Below, one piece after another: positions 18,905-26,197 of a DNA stretch of 32,853 nucleotides. Numbering within the stretch: position 1 is the first letter of the stretch; every line of letters begins with the position of its first letter. The notes under the pieces were generated by a model, which saw nothing but the letters and a program-made list of their open reading frames with translations, was not told where the DNA came from and searched no databases. Where the stretch lies: contig CAKZUG010000109.1 in NCBI GenBank assembly GCA_937920545.1, forward strand, positions 1 through 32,853, in the 5' to 3' direction. Made by a program: the position numbers and the translations under genes. Source of the stretch: an uncultured Saccharophagus sp. Lineage in GTDB: Bacteria > Pseudomonadota > Gammaproteobacteria > Pseudomonadales > Cellvibrionaceae.

Positions 18905-18970
18905 TTGCGTTTTTGATATTCCAAAATAATAAATAAGAGACAAATTACTCGTCATTCACCTCTTGCACTA

Positions 18971-19675
18971 TTAAGCACCACGCTGCAACAACATGGAGCG
19001 GATATGCCCGATAGCTTTGGTTGGATTTAAGCCCTTAGGGCAAACATCCACACAGTTCTGAATACCATGACAACGAAATACACTAAACGGATCGTCTAAG
19101 TTAGATAAACGGTCATCTGTAGCATTGTCACGCGAATCAGCTAAAAAGCGATAAGCTTGCAACAAACCTGCGGGGCCAATAAATTTATCTGGATTCCACC
19201 AAAATGATGGGCAACTTGTTGAACAGCATGCACATAAAATACACTCATACAAACCGTCAAGCTTTTTTCGATCATCAGGTGATTGGTAACGTTCGATGGC
19301 GGGTGCCGGCGTATCATTCTGTAAAAATGGCTCAATCTTTTTATATTGCGCATAGAATTGAGACATATCAATAACAAGATCCCGAATAACAGGTAAGCCA
19401 GGCAATGGACGCACAACAAGCTTATTCTTTCTAACAGCGTCAGATAGAGGCGTTATACATGCCAAGCCATTTTTCCCTGAAATATTCATACCGTCGGAAC
19501 CACACACACCTTCACGGCATGAGCGACGGTAAGAAAGTGATGGGTCTTGAATTTTCAATAATTCAAGTACATCCAACACCATCATATCTTTACCTTGAGT
19601 GTCAACCTCATAGGTTTTCATATAGGGCGCTTTATCCGTTTCAGGATTATATCTATAGATTTCTACTTTTAGCAT
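18971..19675 (-). CDS. sdhB: Succinate dehydrogenase iron-sulfur subunit
   Basis: SdhB passes electrons from the flavin of SdhA through three iron-sulfur clusters to ubiquinone. Of its 234 residues, the [2Fe-2S] ligands are Cys53, Cys58, Asp61 and Cys73 in SCREGVCGSDGMN...LAC (Asp at the third position as in E. coli). The [4Fe-4S] and [3Fe-4S] ligands lie in CILCACCSTSCP (145-156) and CHGIQNCVDVCPKG (202-214). The ribosome site AGAGGTGA is excellent. A possible 12-codon upstream frame overlaps the start as TAATG, and a terminator-like hairpin separates the gene from sdhA. Confidence 0.98.
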   Translation of the reverse strand: MLKVEIYRYNPETDKAPYMKTYEVDTQGKDMMVLDVLELLKIQDPSLSYRRSCREGVCGSDGMNISGKNGLACITPLSDAVRKNKLVVRPLPGLPVIRDLVIDMSQFYAQYKKIEPFLQNDTPAPAIERYQSPDDRKKLDGLYECILCACCSTSCPSFWWNPDKFIGPAGLLQAYRFLADSRDNATDDRLSNLDDPFSVFRCHGIQNCVDVCPKGLNPTKAIGHIRSMLLQRGA

Positions 19676-19713
19676 TAAGGATCACCTCTTAAAACATGCT
19701 GGGCATCAGCCAT
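19675..19713 (-). CDS. Possible 12-residue upstream frame coupled to sdhB
   Basis: ATG at 19713-19711 opens MADAQHVLRGDP and stops at TAA 19677-19675, whose last A is the first base of the sdhB ATG. It spans the sdhB ribosome site. It has no evident ribosome site of its own, so it may be chance; if translated it would couple to sdhB. Confidence 0.2.
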   Translation of the reverse strand: MADAQHVLRGDP

Positions 19714-19725
19714 AGCCAATGCCGC

Positions 19726-19748
19726 AAAAAAGCCGCCTAATAAGCGGC
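19726..19748 (-). terminator. Terminator-like hairpin between sdhA and sdhB
   Basis: On the minus strand GCCGC (19748-19744), a 7-base loop and GCGGC (19736-19732) are followed by six T (19731-19726). Two further G-U pairs can extend the stem. It begins 8 bases after the sdhA stop codon, inside what is normally one operon, so it may attenuate sdhB or define an mRNA 3' end. Confidence 0.6.
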
Positions 19749-19755
19749 CCCTAGA

Positions 19756-21528
19756 TTAATACGTTCTGGCTTTTGGCTCGAACGCTTCCATGGTATTTGG
19801 CTTAAAGTTAACATCTCTTTTACCAACACGCTTGTCTTCTGGGAAGTACATTGAATGACACAACCAGTTTTCATCATCACGCTCTTTAAAATCATCGCGA
19901 GCGTGTGCGCCTCGCGATTCTGTACGTGCCTCAGCAGCGATCGCTGTCGCCTCAGCCACCTCAAACAAGTTTTGCAACTCAAGCGCTTCAATACGCGCAG
20001 TATTAAACGCGTTACTCTTGTCATCAAGAGCAACATTACTTACACGCTCACGTAAATCATCCAGTTTTTTCATGCCTTCAATCATGAATTCGCCTTTGCG
20101 GAACACACCGAAGTGATTTTGCATAATGTTTTGCATTTCTGTTCGCAGTACGGAAGCTTGCTCGCCACCTTTACTTTCATTGACTTTATTCAAGCGGGCT
20201 GAAGCTTGATCTAAATCATCTTTAGACGGGGCCTTCAGGTCAATACCTTCACGTAGCGCTTTTTCGATAAATAAGCCAGACGCACGACCAAACACAACCA
20301 AATCAAGCAGTGAGTTACCACCTAAACGATTAGCACCGTGTACAGATACACACGCAACTTCACCGCAAGCATACAGACCATCGATAATCTTCTCAGAACC
20401 ATCTGGCGACTGAGAAATAACTTGGCCATGAATATTTGTTGGTAAGCCGCCCATCATATAGTGACATGTAGGCACAACAGGAATGGAATCTTTAATTGGA
20501 TCGACATGCGCAAAAGTACGAGACAATTCAAGAATACCGGGCAATTTAGCATTTAAGGTATCTGCACCCAAATGGTCTAGTTTAAGGTGAACATGATCGC
20601 CGTTTTCACCACAACCACGCCCGGCCAAAATTTCTAGTACCATCGAGCGTGCGACAACATCACGACCAGCAAGGTCTTTTGCATTAGGAGCATAACGTTC
20701 CATAAAGCGCTCGCCATCTTTATTGACCAGATAACCACCCTCACCACGACAACCCTCAGTCACAAGCGTACCTGCACCATGAATACCTGTCGGGTGAAAC
20801 TGCCACATTTCCATATCTTGCACAGGAACGTTCGCGCGCAAAGCCATACCAATACCGTCGCCAGTATTAATGTGTGCATTCGTCGTTGAAGCATAAATAC
20901 GACCCGCACCGCCTGTCGCTAATACTGTCGCTTTAGACTGAACAAAAACAGTTTCGCCATCTTCAATATTAATGGCGATAACGCCACATACAGCACCATC
21001 AGCATTTTTAACTAGGTCAACAGCAAACCATTCATTCAAAAATACGGTGTTGCTTTTAACGTTACCTTGATAAAGCGTATGCAATAAAGCATGGCCTGTT
21101 CTGTCTGCCGCTGCACAAGTACGTGAAGCTTGACCGCCCTTACCAAAATCTTTTGATTGACCACCAAATGGACGCTGGTATATACGACCTTTTTCAGTAC
21201 GCGAAAAAGGCAGGCCCATATGTTCTAATTCAAATACAGCTTCTGGCCCTACCGAACACATGTACTCGATAGCGTCTTGATCACCGATATAATCAGACCC
21301 TTTTACTGTGTCATACATGTGCCAGCGCCAATCATCTTGGGGATCATCACTGGCAATCGCACAAGTAATACCGCCCTGCGCCGATACTGTATGCGAACGA
21401 GTTGGGAATACCTTTGTAATAACGGCTGTTTTGAAGCCAGATTGCGCCATTTGCAATGCAGCACGCATACCTGCGCCGCCACCGCCAATAACGATTCCAT
21501 CAAATGTTATAGTTCGTAAATTATTCAT
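19756..21528 (-). CDS. sdhA: Succinate dehydrogenase flavoprotein subunit
   Basis: SdhA oxidises succinate to fumarate with covalently bound FAD. It has 590 residues (E. coli 588). The FAD-binding start is [16 protein letters not shown] (10-25), and the flavinylated histidine is His46 in [11 protein letters not shown]. The active-site segment [21 protein letters not shown], the catalytic [13 protein letters not shown] and the conserved [19 protein letters not shown] are all present. The C-terminus ends with REDVNFKP-type residues ([21 protein letters not shown]). It starts four bases after sdhD. A hairpin with a T run lies just after the stop. Confidence 0.99.
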   Translation of the reverse strand: MNNLRTITFDGIVIGGGGAGMRAALQMAQSGFKTAVITKVFPTRSHTVSAQGGITCAIASDDPQDDWRWHMYDTVKGSDYIGDQDAIEYMCSVGPEAVFELEHMGLPFSRTEKGRIYQRPFGGQSKDFGKGGQASRTCAAADRTGHALLHTLYQGNVKSNTVFLNEWFAVDLVKNADGAVCGVIAINIEDGETVFVQSKATVLATGGAGRIYASTTNAHINTGDGIGMALRANVPVQDMEMWQFHPTGIHGAGTLVTEGCRGEGGYLVNKDGERFMERYAPNAKDLAGRDVVARSMVLEILAGRGCGENGDHVHLKLDHLGADTLNAKLPGILELSRTFAHVDPIKDSIPVVPTCHYMMGGLPTNIHGQVISQSPDGSEKIIDGLYACGEVACVSVHGANRLGGNSLLDLVVFGRASGLFIEKALREGIDLKAPSKDDLDQASARLNKVNESKGGEQASVLRTEMQNIMQNHFGVFRKGEFMIEGMKKLDDLRERVSNVALDDKSNAFNTARIEALELQNLFEVAEATAIAAEARTESRGAHARDDFKERDDENWLCHSMYFPEDKRVGKRDVNFKPNTMEAFEPKARTY

Positions 21529-21532
21529 TTAT

Positions 21533-21901
21533 TTAAAGTCCCCAAAGAATTTCTACGCCCCAGACAATAAATCCAAGCGCTACAACAATATAAACAAATA
21601 GGACGCTAACACGCAACGTCACTGCCTTTGCGCCCATCATACGAGTCGTCACATAGTCAGTCAGCACGCCCCATAACCCTATCCAGCCGTGCGCAATAAT
21701 GCTTAAGATGACAAGTAAAGTGAAAACGCGCACCCATAACTGAGAAAATAAGGCACTCCATATTTCATATGTCAATTCAGGTGTACTTAACAAAAAAGCA
21801 ACAATAAAAATGGTATAAGCCGTCATGACAATGGCTGTAAAACGTTGAATCAACCAATCTGATAAGCCACTGCGGCCAAAACTTGTTACTGCGGTTACCA
21901 T
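21533..21901 (-). CDS. sdhD: Succinate dehydrogenase membrane anchor subunit D
   Basis: SdhD anchors the complex, binds ubiquinone and shares haem b with SdhC. I choose ATG 21899-21901 (122 residues), overlapping the sdhC stop codon by 7 bases, with GGGAG 7 bases upstream. A TTG two codons earlier is less likely. Three membrane helices lie at about 20-39, 56-78 and 92-115. His71, in ILSIIAHGWIGLW, matches the haem ligand of E. coli SdhD, and the following VLTDYV contains the Asp-Tyr pair near the quinone site. Confidence 0.95.
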   Translation of the reverse strand: MVTAVTSFGRSGLSDWLIQRFTAIVMTAYTIFIVAFLLSTPELTYEIWSALFSQLWVRVFTLLVILSIIAHGWIGLWGVLTDYVTTRMMGAKAVTLRVSVLFVYIVVALGFIVWGVEILWGL

Positions 21902-22269
21902 ACCCAAACTCCCATTAATACAATAATAATAGCGCTCACTGCGAGCATAATTTTAGCGCCCAAACGGCCACCCTCTTTTGTCTCACCAAACCCCAGATCC
22001 ATAATAAGATGACGAACACCTGCGGCTGTATGATATGTCAAAGCACTTAAAACTAAGAACAAGGCCAATTTACATGGCGCTGAACTCAGCTTATCTTGGA
22101 GATCGATAAATTCAGCTTTAGATGACAAACTCATATCTAGCATCCAAGCCAAACCCAAAATACCTGCCAACATAACAATGCCTGTTACGCGATGCGTAAT
22201 GGATGTTAATGCGGTTATGGGCAACCGTATTGTTGATATATCCAAATTAACTGGTCGGTTTTTATTCAC
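21895..22269 (-). CDS. sdhC: Succinate dehydrogenase cytochrome b556 subunit
   Basis: SdhC is the other membrane anchor, with three helices at about 27-47, 66-88 and 103-123. The 124 residues include RPVNLDISTIRLPITALTSITHRVTG, with the conserved Ser/Arg of the quinone site, and YHTAAGVRHLIMDLG, where His80 matches the haem ligand of E. coli SdhC. The start codon is GTG (22267-22269) with an AAAAGGTG ribosome site 8 bases upstream. A terminator-like hairpin and a short upstream frame lie in the leader, and a consensus -10 lies about 195 bases upstream. Confidence 0.95.
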   Translation of the reverse strand: MNKNRPVNLDISTIRLPITALTSITHRVTGIVMLAGILGLAWMLDMSLSSKAEFIDLQDKLSSAPCKLALFLVLSALTYHTAAGVRHLIMDLGFGETKEGGRLGAKIMLAVSAIIIVLMGVWVW

Positions 22270-22290
22270 GTGTCAACACCTTTTATCATT

Positions 22291-22312
22291 AAAAAAACGG
22301 CACAAGCCGCTT
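22291..22312 (-). promoter_or_regulatory. Terminator-like hairpin in the sdhC leader
   Basis: On the minus strand AAGCGGC (22312-22306), loop TTGT and GCCGTTT (22301-22295) form a 7-bp stem with one G-U pair, followed by further T to 22291. It ends 22 bases before the sdhC GTG. An upstream AACGGC (22352-22347) can pair perfectly with the distal arm and would prevent the hairpin. An 11-codon frame (MKCSKRLVPFF, 22324-22289) runs through it. Confidence 0.45.
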
Positions 22313-22461
22313 ACTGCATTTCATTTAGCCAAAATAAGCCTCATCAGCCGTTAGCTAAACAACTATTCACTGCAAACCCACTAAAACAATATTTACCACA
22401 AGAGCGCATATTAATTTCCACTATGCACTAAAACGATAATAAGTTTAAAAAATCGCGCAGA

Positions 22462-22490
22462 ATTATAGGGTTGCGCGCCTAAAAATACAA
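22462..22490 (-). promoter_or_regulatory. Candidate sdhCDAB promoter
   Basis: On the minus strand TTGTAT (22490-22485) is followed after exactly 17 bases by a perfect TATAAT (22467-22462). Transcription would start near 22455, giving a leader of about 185 bases containing the hairpin described at 22291-22312. Confidence 0.55.
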
Positions 22491-22853
22491 ACATTACCGC
22501 TTTTAGCTGCAATTTTTTATGTTTTCTCGACTTTTACTAACATTTACCATGTACATAATTGTGCAAACTTTTATTAACGCATTATTTGAGTGCACGACTG
22601 GTGCTTTTATAAACAGTAAAGCATAAAAAATTGATATTGCTTTGCAAAGTCGACCGTCAAATGGTAAAACGCTTTATTGAAATTTTTAATGGCCGAAAAT
22701 AACATTGCAGTGCAATTTGTACGCACTCAAAAGCCACTAAGGTTTAATGCATAGATAGGGTTTAAACTAATTTTCTTTTTGTGGCGTAGCTGCTTGTAGA
22801 TTTTTTATACTACCTATTTTTATTTAACGATTTAATCTCTCCAGGAGTCTGTA

Positions 22854-24170
22854 ATGACAGATACGAAAGCTTCTCTTTCGCTCGAAGGCTTAGACGCCCC
22901 TATTGAACTGCCTATTTATTCAGGTAGTGTTGGCCCAAAAGTTATTGATGTTGGCGCCTTAACTAGTAAAGGTTACTTCACTTACGATCCTGGTTTTGTA
23001 TCAACAGCATCTTGTGAGTCAAAAATCACATATATTGATGGCGGTGCTGGCTTACTAATGCATCGCGGCTACCCCATTGAAGTTCTAGCCGAAAAGTCGG
23101 AGTATTTAGAATCTTGCTACTTACTCTTACATGGCGAGTTACCGTCAAAGGAAGAGTACGCACATTTTAAAAATGTGATCACGAATCATACGATGGTTCA
23201 CGAATCAATTACACGCTTCTTCAAAGGCTTCCATTACGATTCACATCCTATGGCTATGATGTGTGGCATTGTTGGCGCACTCTCTGCGTTCTATCATGAT
23301 GCAACCGATATTACTAACCCCAAGCACCGCCTAATCAGTGCCCATCGCCTAATTGCTAAAATGCCTACCCTTGCAGCAATGTGTTATAAGCATTCTCAAG
23401 GCCAACCTTTTATGTATCCAAACAACAAGCTAGGTTACGCTGAAAACTTTTTGCACATGATGTTTGGCACACCTTGCGACGACGCGAAAGTTAACCCTGT
23501 TATTGCTCGCGCCATGGATAAGATCTTTTTATTGCATGCCGACCATGAACAAAATGCGTCAACCTCTACTGTACGTCTTTCTGGTTCATCGGGCGCCAAC
23601 CCTTTTGCCTGTATTGCGGCAGGTATTGCCACTCTTTGGGGGCCTGCTCATGGCGGCGCAAATGAAGCCGTACTTAGCATGCTTGAAGAAATTGGTGATG
23701 TTGAAAATATCGATAAGTATGTTGCTAAAGCAAAAGATAAAAGCGATCCCTTCCGCCTTATGGGCTTTGGTCATCGTGTTTATAAAAACTTTGATCCACG
23801 CGCAAAAGTAATGAAAGAAACATGCGATGAAGTACTCAAAGAGCTTGGCCTTGAGAACGATCCTTTACTTAACATTGCGAAAAAGCTTGAAAAGATTGCC
23901 CTAGAAGACGAATACTTTATCGAGAAGAAACTTTACCCGAATGTTGATTTTTACTCGGGCATTATCATGAAAGCAATTGGTATTCCTACTGATATGTTCA
24001 CTGTTATCTTTGCAACAGGCCGAACAGTTGGCTGGATAGCTCATTGGCATGAAATGCTTTCTGAGCCACTTAAAATTGGTCGCCCAAGACAGCTATATAC
24101 AGGTTACGACAAACGCGAATTTACAGATATTGATGCGCGTCCTGCAGTGAACCCACCGCACCTCCCCTAG
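22854..24170 (+). CDS. gltA: Citrate synthase (type II)
   Basis: Citrate synthase condenses acetyl-CoA and oxaloacetate to citrate, the entry step of the TCA cycle. At 438 residues it is the hexameric, NADH-regulated gammaproteobacterial type, with the extra N-terminal domain (about 1-60). The catalytic residues are His266 (GPAHGGAN), His307 ([14 protein letters not shown]) and Asp365 (NVDFYSGI). The CoA and citrate loop AHWHEM and the C-terminal [14 protein letters not shown] are standard. The ATG has a CCAGGAG ribosome site 6 bases upstream. The gene is divergent from sdhC and ends at a strong bidirectional terminator. Confidence 0.98.
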   Translation: MTDTKASLSLEGLDAPIELPIYSGSVGPKVIDVGALTSKGYFTYDPGFVSTASCESKITYIDGGAGLLMHRGYPIEVLAEKSEYLESCYLLLHGELPSKEEYAHFKNVITNHTMVHESITRFFKGFHYDSHPMAMMCGIVGALSAFYHDATDITNPKHRLISAHRLIAKMPTLAAMCYKHSQGQPFMYPNNKLGYAENFLHMMFGTPCDDAKVNPVIARAMDKIFLLHADHEQNASTSTVRLSGSSGANPFACIAAGIATLWGPAHGGANEAVLSMLEEIGDVENIDKYVAKAKDKSDPFRLMGFGHRVYKNFDPRAKVMKETCDEVLKELGLENDPLLNIAKKLEKIALEDEYFIEKKLYPNVDFYSGIIMKAIGIPTDMFTVIFATGRTVGWIAHWHEMLSEPLKIGRPRQLYTGYDKREFTDIDARPAVNPPHLP

Positions 24171-24196
24171 TAATTAAGGGTAAACGTTAAACACTC

Positions 24197-24227
24197 AAAA
24201 AAAGCCCTGCAAATGCAGGGCTTTTTT
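24197..24227. terminator. Bidirectional intrinsic terminator between gltA and lapG
   Basis: GCCCTGC (24204-24210), loop AAAT and GCAGGGC (24215-24221) form a GC-rich stem flanked by seven A on the left and six T on the right. It can end gltA on the + strand and lapG on the minus strand. Confidence 0.92.
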
Positions 24228-24244
24228 GTAACGTCAACACAATA

Positions 24245-24274
24245 CTCTATTTTTGACCTCTCTATTTTTGGCCT
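24245..24274. repeat. 15-bp tandem duplication across the lapG stop codon
   Basis: CTCTATTTTTGACCT (24245-24259) is followed directly by CTCTATTTTTGGCCT (24260-24274), 14 of 15 identical. The stop codon TAG (24264-24262) lies in the second unit, and an equivalent TAG lies in the first. Confidence 0.7.
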
Positions 24275-24948
24275 TTCAACTGACGCATAAACCGCTGGTT
24301 AAGCTGCTTCCACTTGGGCAAACCGCCTTCACTACTTTTAGATAATCTCTTTTGATTTTGCGCAGCCATATAAATACTCTCACCATTAAAACTGTAAACG
24401 GGGAGTAAATCGGTACGCTGTGAAGCAGGTAAAATTTTACCGTTAATATTATCAAGAATAAGAGGGTCGGCGTTAGGCGCGGGATAATAAGCTAAAACCA
24501 TGTGCGCCTGATTATACGTTAGCGATTTAACATACGTTATACGAAGTTTACTATCAGGTATGCTGGCATAACGTAATGAATAGTACTTAGCAACGGAGTA
24601 ATCTTCACAGTCGCCCGCATTAGTTGCAAGTAACTCGATAGGTGTTGCCCAATAATCTTCTTGCCCCCAATGATCCTCATCTGAGCGCCATGGTACAGCA
24701 TTAAAAAAATCATTGGTTATTTCCATTTTTGCATATACCGTGTTTTTATAGGGCAGTACATTACGTAACAAATCAGACCACTCAGTCACGCGCGAGCGTG
24801 CCTCTATACCGTATTCTTTTTCAACAAAGGTGTAAACCTGCTCGTTAAATACGATAAATTGACGCGCGTAGGCCATACCTGCGATACAAACACACAGCAA
24901 TAAAACACATAAAGCCAACAGCGGCCGCAATATTGATACCCCGATCAT
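24262..24948 (-). CDS. lapG: LapG-type periplasmic cysteine protease (transglutaminase-like)
   Basis: LapG cuts the N-terminal retention module of LapA-type adhesins at a di-alanine site, releasing them from the cell. The 228-residue protein has an export signal (hydrophobic about 8-27, ending AYA before RQFIVFNE). Its bacterial transglutaminase-like fold carries the triad Cys114 (TNAGDCEDYSVAKYY), His149 (NQAHMVLAYY) and Asp166 (ILDNING). Asp113 and Glu115, flanking the cysteine, match the calcium-binding residues of Pseudomonas LapG. It ends with a basic tail. In characterised systems the c-di-GMP receptor lapD usually adjoins lapG, but no lapD is seen here. The retention-module adhesin with a PAAG site at the left edge is its likely substrate. 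A perfect palindrome lies just upstream of the start. Confidence 0.9.
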   Translation of the reverse strand: MIGVSILRPLLALCVLLLCVCIAGMAYARQFIVFNEQVYTFVEKEYGIEARSRVTEWSDLLRNVLPYKNTVYAKMEITNDFFNAVPWRSDEDHWGQEDYWATPIELLATNAGDCEDYSVAKYYSLRYASIPDSKLRITYVKSLTYNQAHMVLAYYPAPNADPLILDNINGKILPASQRTDLLPVYSFNGESIYMAAQNQKRLSKSSEGGLPKWKQLNQRFMRQLKGQK

Positions 24949-24960
24949 TCACTCACCCAT

Positions 24961-24979
24961 TATACTTTTAAAAAGTATA
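24961..24979. promoter_or_regulatory. Perfect palindrome just upstream of lapG
   Basis: TATACTTTT-A-AAAAGTATA is an exact 9+1+9 dyad ending 12 bases before the lapG ATG. On the minus strand its edge provides TATAAT (24964-24959) and TATACT (24979-24974), both possible -10 elements, though no good -35 is visible. It is a plausible operator. Confidence 0.4.
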
Positions 24980-25040
24980 GGATCATTTGAAAAAGTCGAT
25001 GAGAGATATAGATGGGTTTTATACAATAAAAATGAAATGA

Positions 25041-25069
25041 TATAAAAAAGCCTGTATCAGACAGGCTTT
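25041..25069 (-). terminator. Intrinsic terminator after wecA-like gene
   Basis: AAAGCCTGT (25047-25055) and ACAGGCTTT (25061-25069) form a perfect 9-bp stem with a 5-base loop. On the minus strand the stem is followed by T (25049-25044). It lies 31 bases after the stop codon of the gene at 25100. Confidence 0.88.
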
Positions 25070-25099
25070 CGAATTGAAAAAAGATGAGAACGTAACCAA

Positions 25100-26158
25100 C
25101 TAAGCAAGCCGCTTTTTGCTCCAGCGAATAAAGCGCCAGCAACGGCGCATAAGTAATTGGTAAGCGAGCACAAAAGACACCAACAGCGTAAACGATAAAA
25201 ACTCTGGCACACCAGCATATGAAATCATAAACCCCATTAGACATAACACCGCCTGAATAGAGAGCATTAAGCATAATGTGGCGGTTTTATTAAAACCCGC
25301 CCTAAGAAATATATGATGTACATGTGTACGATCAGGGCTCATTGGTGAACGCCCACGCTTAATACGACGATACATAATGGTGAACATGTCAGTCATAGGC
25401 AAAAGAACAAACCACAATGCTGTTAAGGGGCTAAAAGCCGCATATTCTGGCTGTGCGCCACGAATAAGCAGTACACCTAACGACAACCCTAAAAACATAC
25501 TACCCGCATCACCCATAAAAATCTTTTGCAGTTTTTTATTAGGCTTACCCCAAAGATTAAAAATTAAAAAAGCCGAAATAGCACCAACAAACGATAAACA
25601 TAAATACTGAAATGTCTCGTTACCATTAAAGCCAAACATAGCAATAAGGCCTGTAAAAGCCACAATAATGACGCAGCCGACTAAGCCATCCATACCATCA
25701 AGCATATTAAGGGCGTTAATCACACCAATCAGGCTTAATACGGCCAATGGATAACCTAAAAAACCCACTTCTATATCGCCAAAGCCAAACAAATCACCAA
25801 AACTGTGGATATGCACATCCAGACCATAAACAAAAATGCACGCAACCAATAGCTGGCCACCCAACCTAAATCTTGCCGAGAGCTGATATCGATCGTCGGC
25901 CATTCCCATAAAGACAATAAGGCCACCAGCCAACAGAAACAGACGAATAAAGACCGGCTGCTCAATAAACACGAAAGACGTCAAGCAAACACTTAAATAA
26001 ATAGCCAAACCGCCAATCAAAGGAATTAAACCATCGTGCTGCTTTCGTCCGCCAGGCTTATCAACTAAATCTAAAAAATAGGCAATCGGCTTAAGCGCTT
26101 TAATACTTAAAAAGCATAAACCAAACGACAGTGCAAAAATAATAACGGCTAAAAACAT
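25100..26158 (-). CDS. wecA: Undecaprenyl-phosphate sugar-1-phosphate transferase (WecA-like)
   Basis: This enzyme moves a sugar-1-phosphate, typically GlcNAc-1-P from UDP-GlcNAc, onto undecaprenyl phosphate and so starts O-antigen, enterobacterial-common-antigen-like or exopolysaccharide synthesis at the inner membrane. The 352-residue protein has about ten membrane helices. MraY/WecA signature loops are HDGLIPLIGG (41-50), the DD pair at 88-89 (MADDRYQL), NMLDGMDGLVG (151-161), GDAGSMFLG (216-224) and the substrate-loop motif HVHH (279-282) before IFLRAGF. WecA and WbpL-type enzymes share these motifs, so the exact sugar is not certain. It lies 39 bases after manC on the same strand and ends at a strong terminator. 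Confidence 0.88.
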   Translation of the reverse strand: MFLAVIIFALSFGLCFLSIKALKPIAYFLDLVDKPGGRKQHDGLIPLIGGLAIYLSVCLTSFVFIEQPVFIRLFLLAGGLIVFMGMADDRYQLSARFRLGGQLLVACIFVYGLDVHIHSFGDLFGFGDIEVGFLGYPLAVLSLIGVINALNMLDGMDGLVGCVIIVAFTGLIAMFGFNGNETFQYLCLSFVGAISAFLIFNLWGKPNKKLQKIFMGDAGSMFLGLSLGVLLIRGAQPEYAAFSPLTALWFVLLPMTDMFTIMYRRIKRGRSPMSPDRTHVHHIFLRAGFNKTATLCLMLSIQAVLCLMGFMISYAGVPEFLSFTLLVSFVLAYQLLMRRCWRFIRWSKKRLA

Positions 26159-26197
26159 ACGAACTCTACCTCAAATTTCATCCCTGTAAATACAGCA

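Larger units (their letters stand above)
22270..22853. other. Divergent sdhC/gltA regulatory region
   Basis: This 584-base AT-rich region separates the two TCA transcription units. It holds the sdh promoter candidate (22462-22490), a leader hairpin with T run (22291-22312), two exact dyads, CTTTGCAAAG (22640-22649) and ATTGCA-G-TGCAAT (22704-22716), and a TATACT (22806-22811) that could be the gltA -10, though no good -35 accompanies it. No protein-coding frame of convincing quality is present. Confidence 0.6.
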
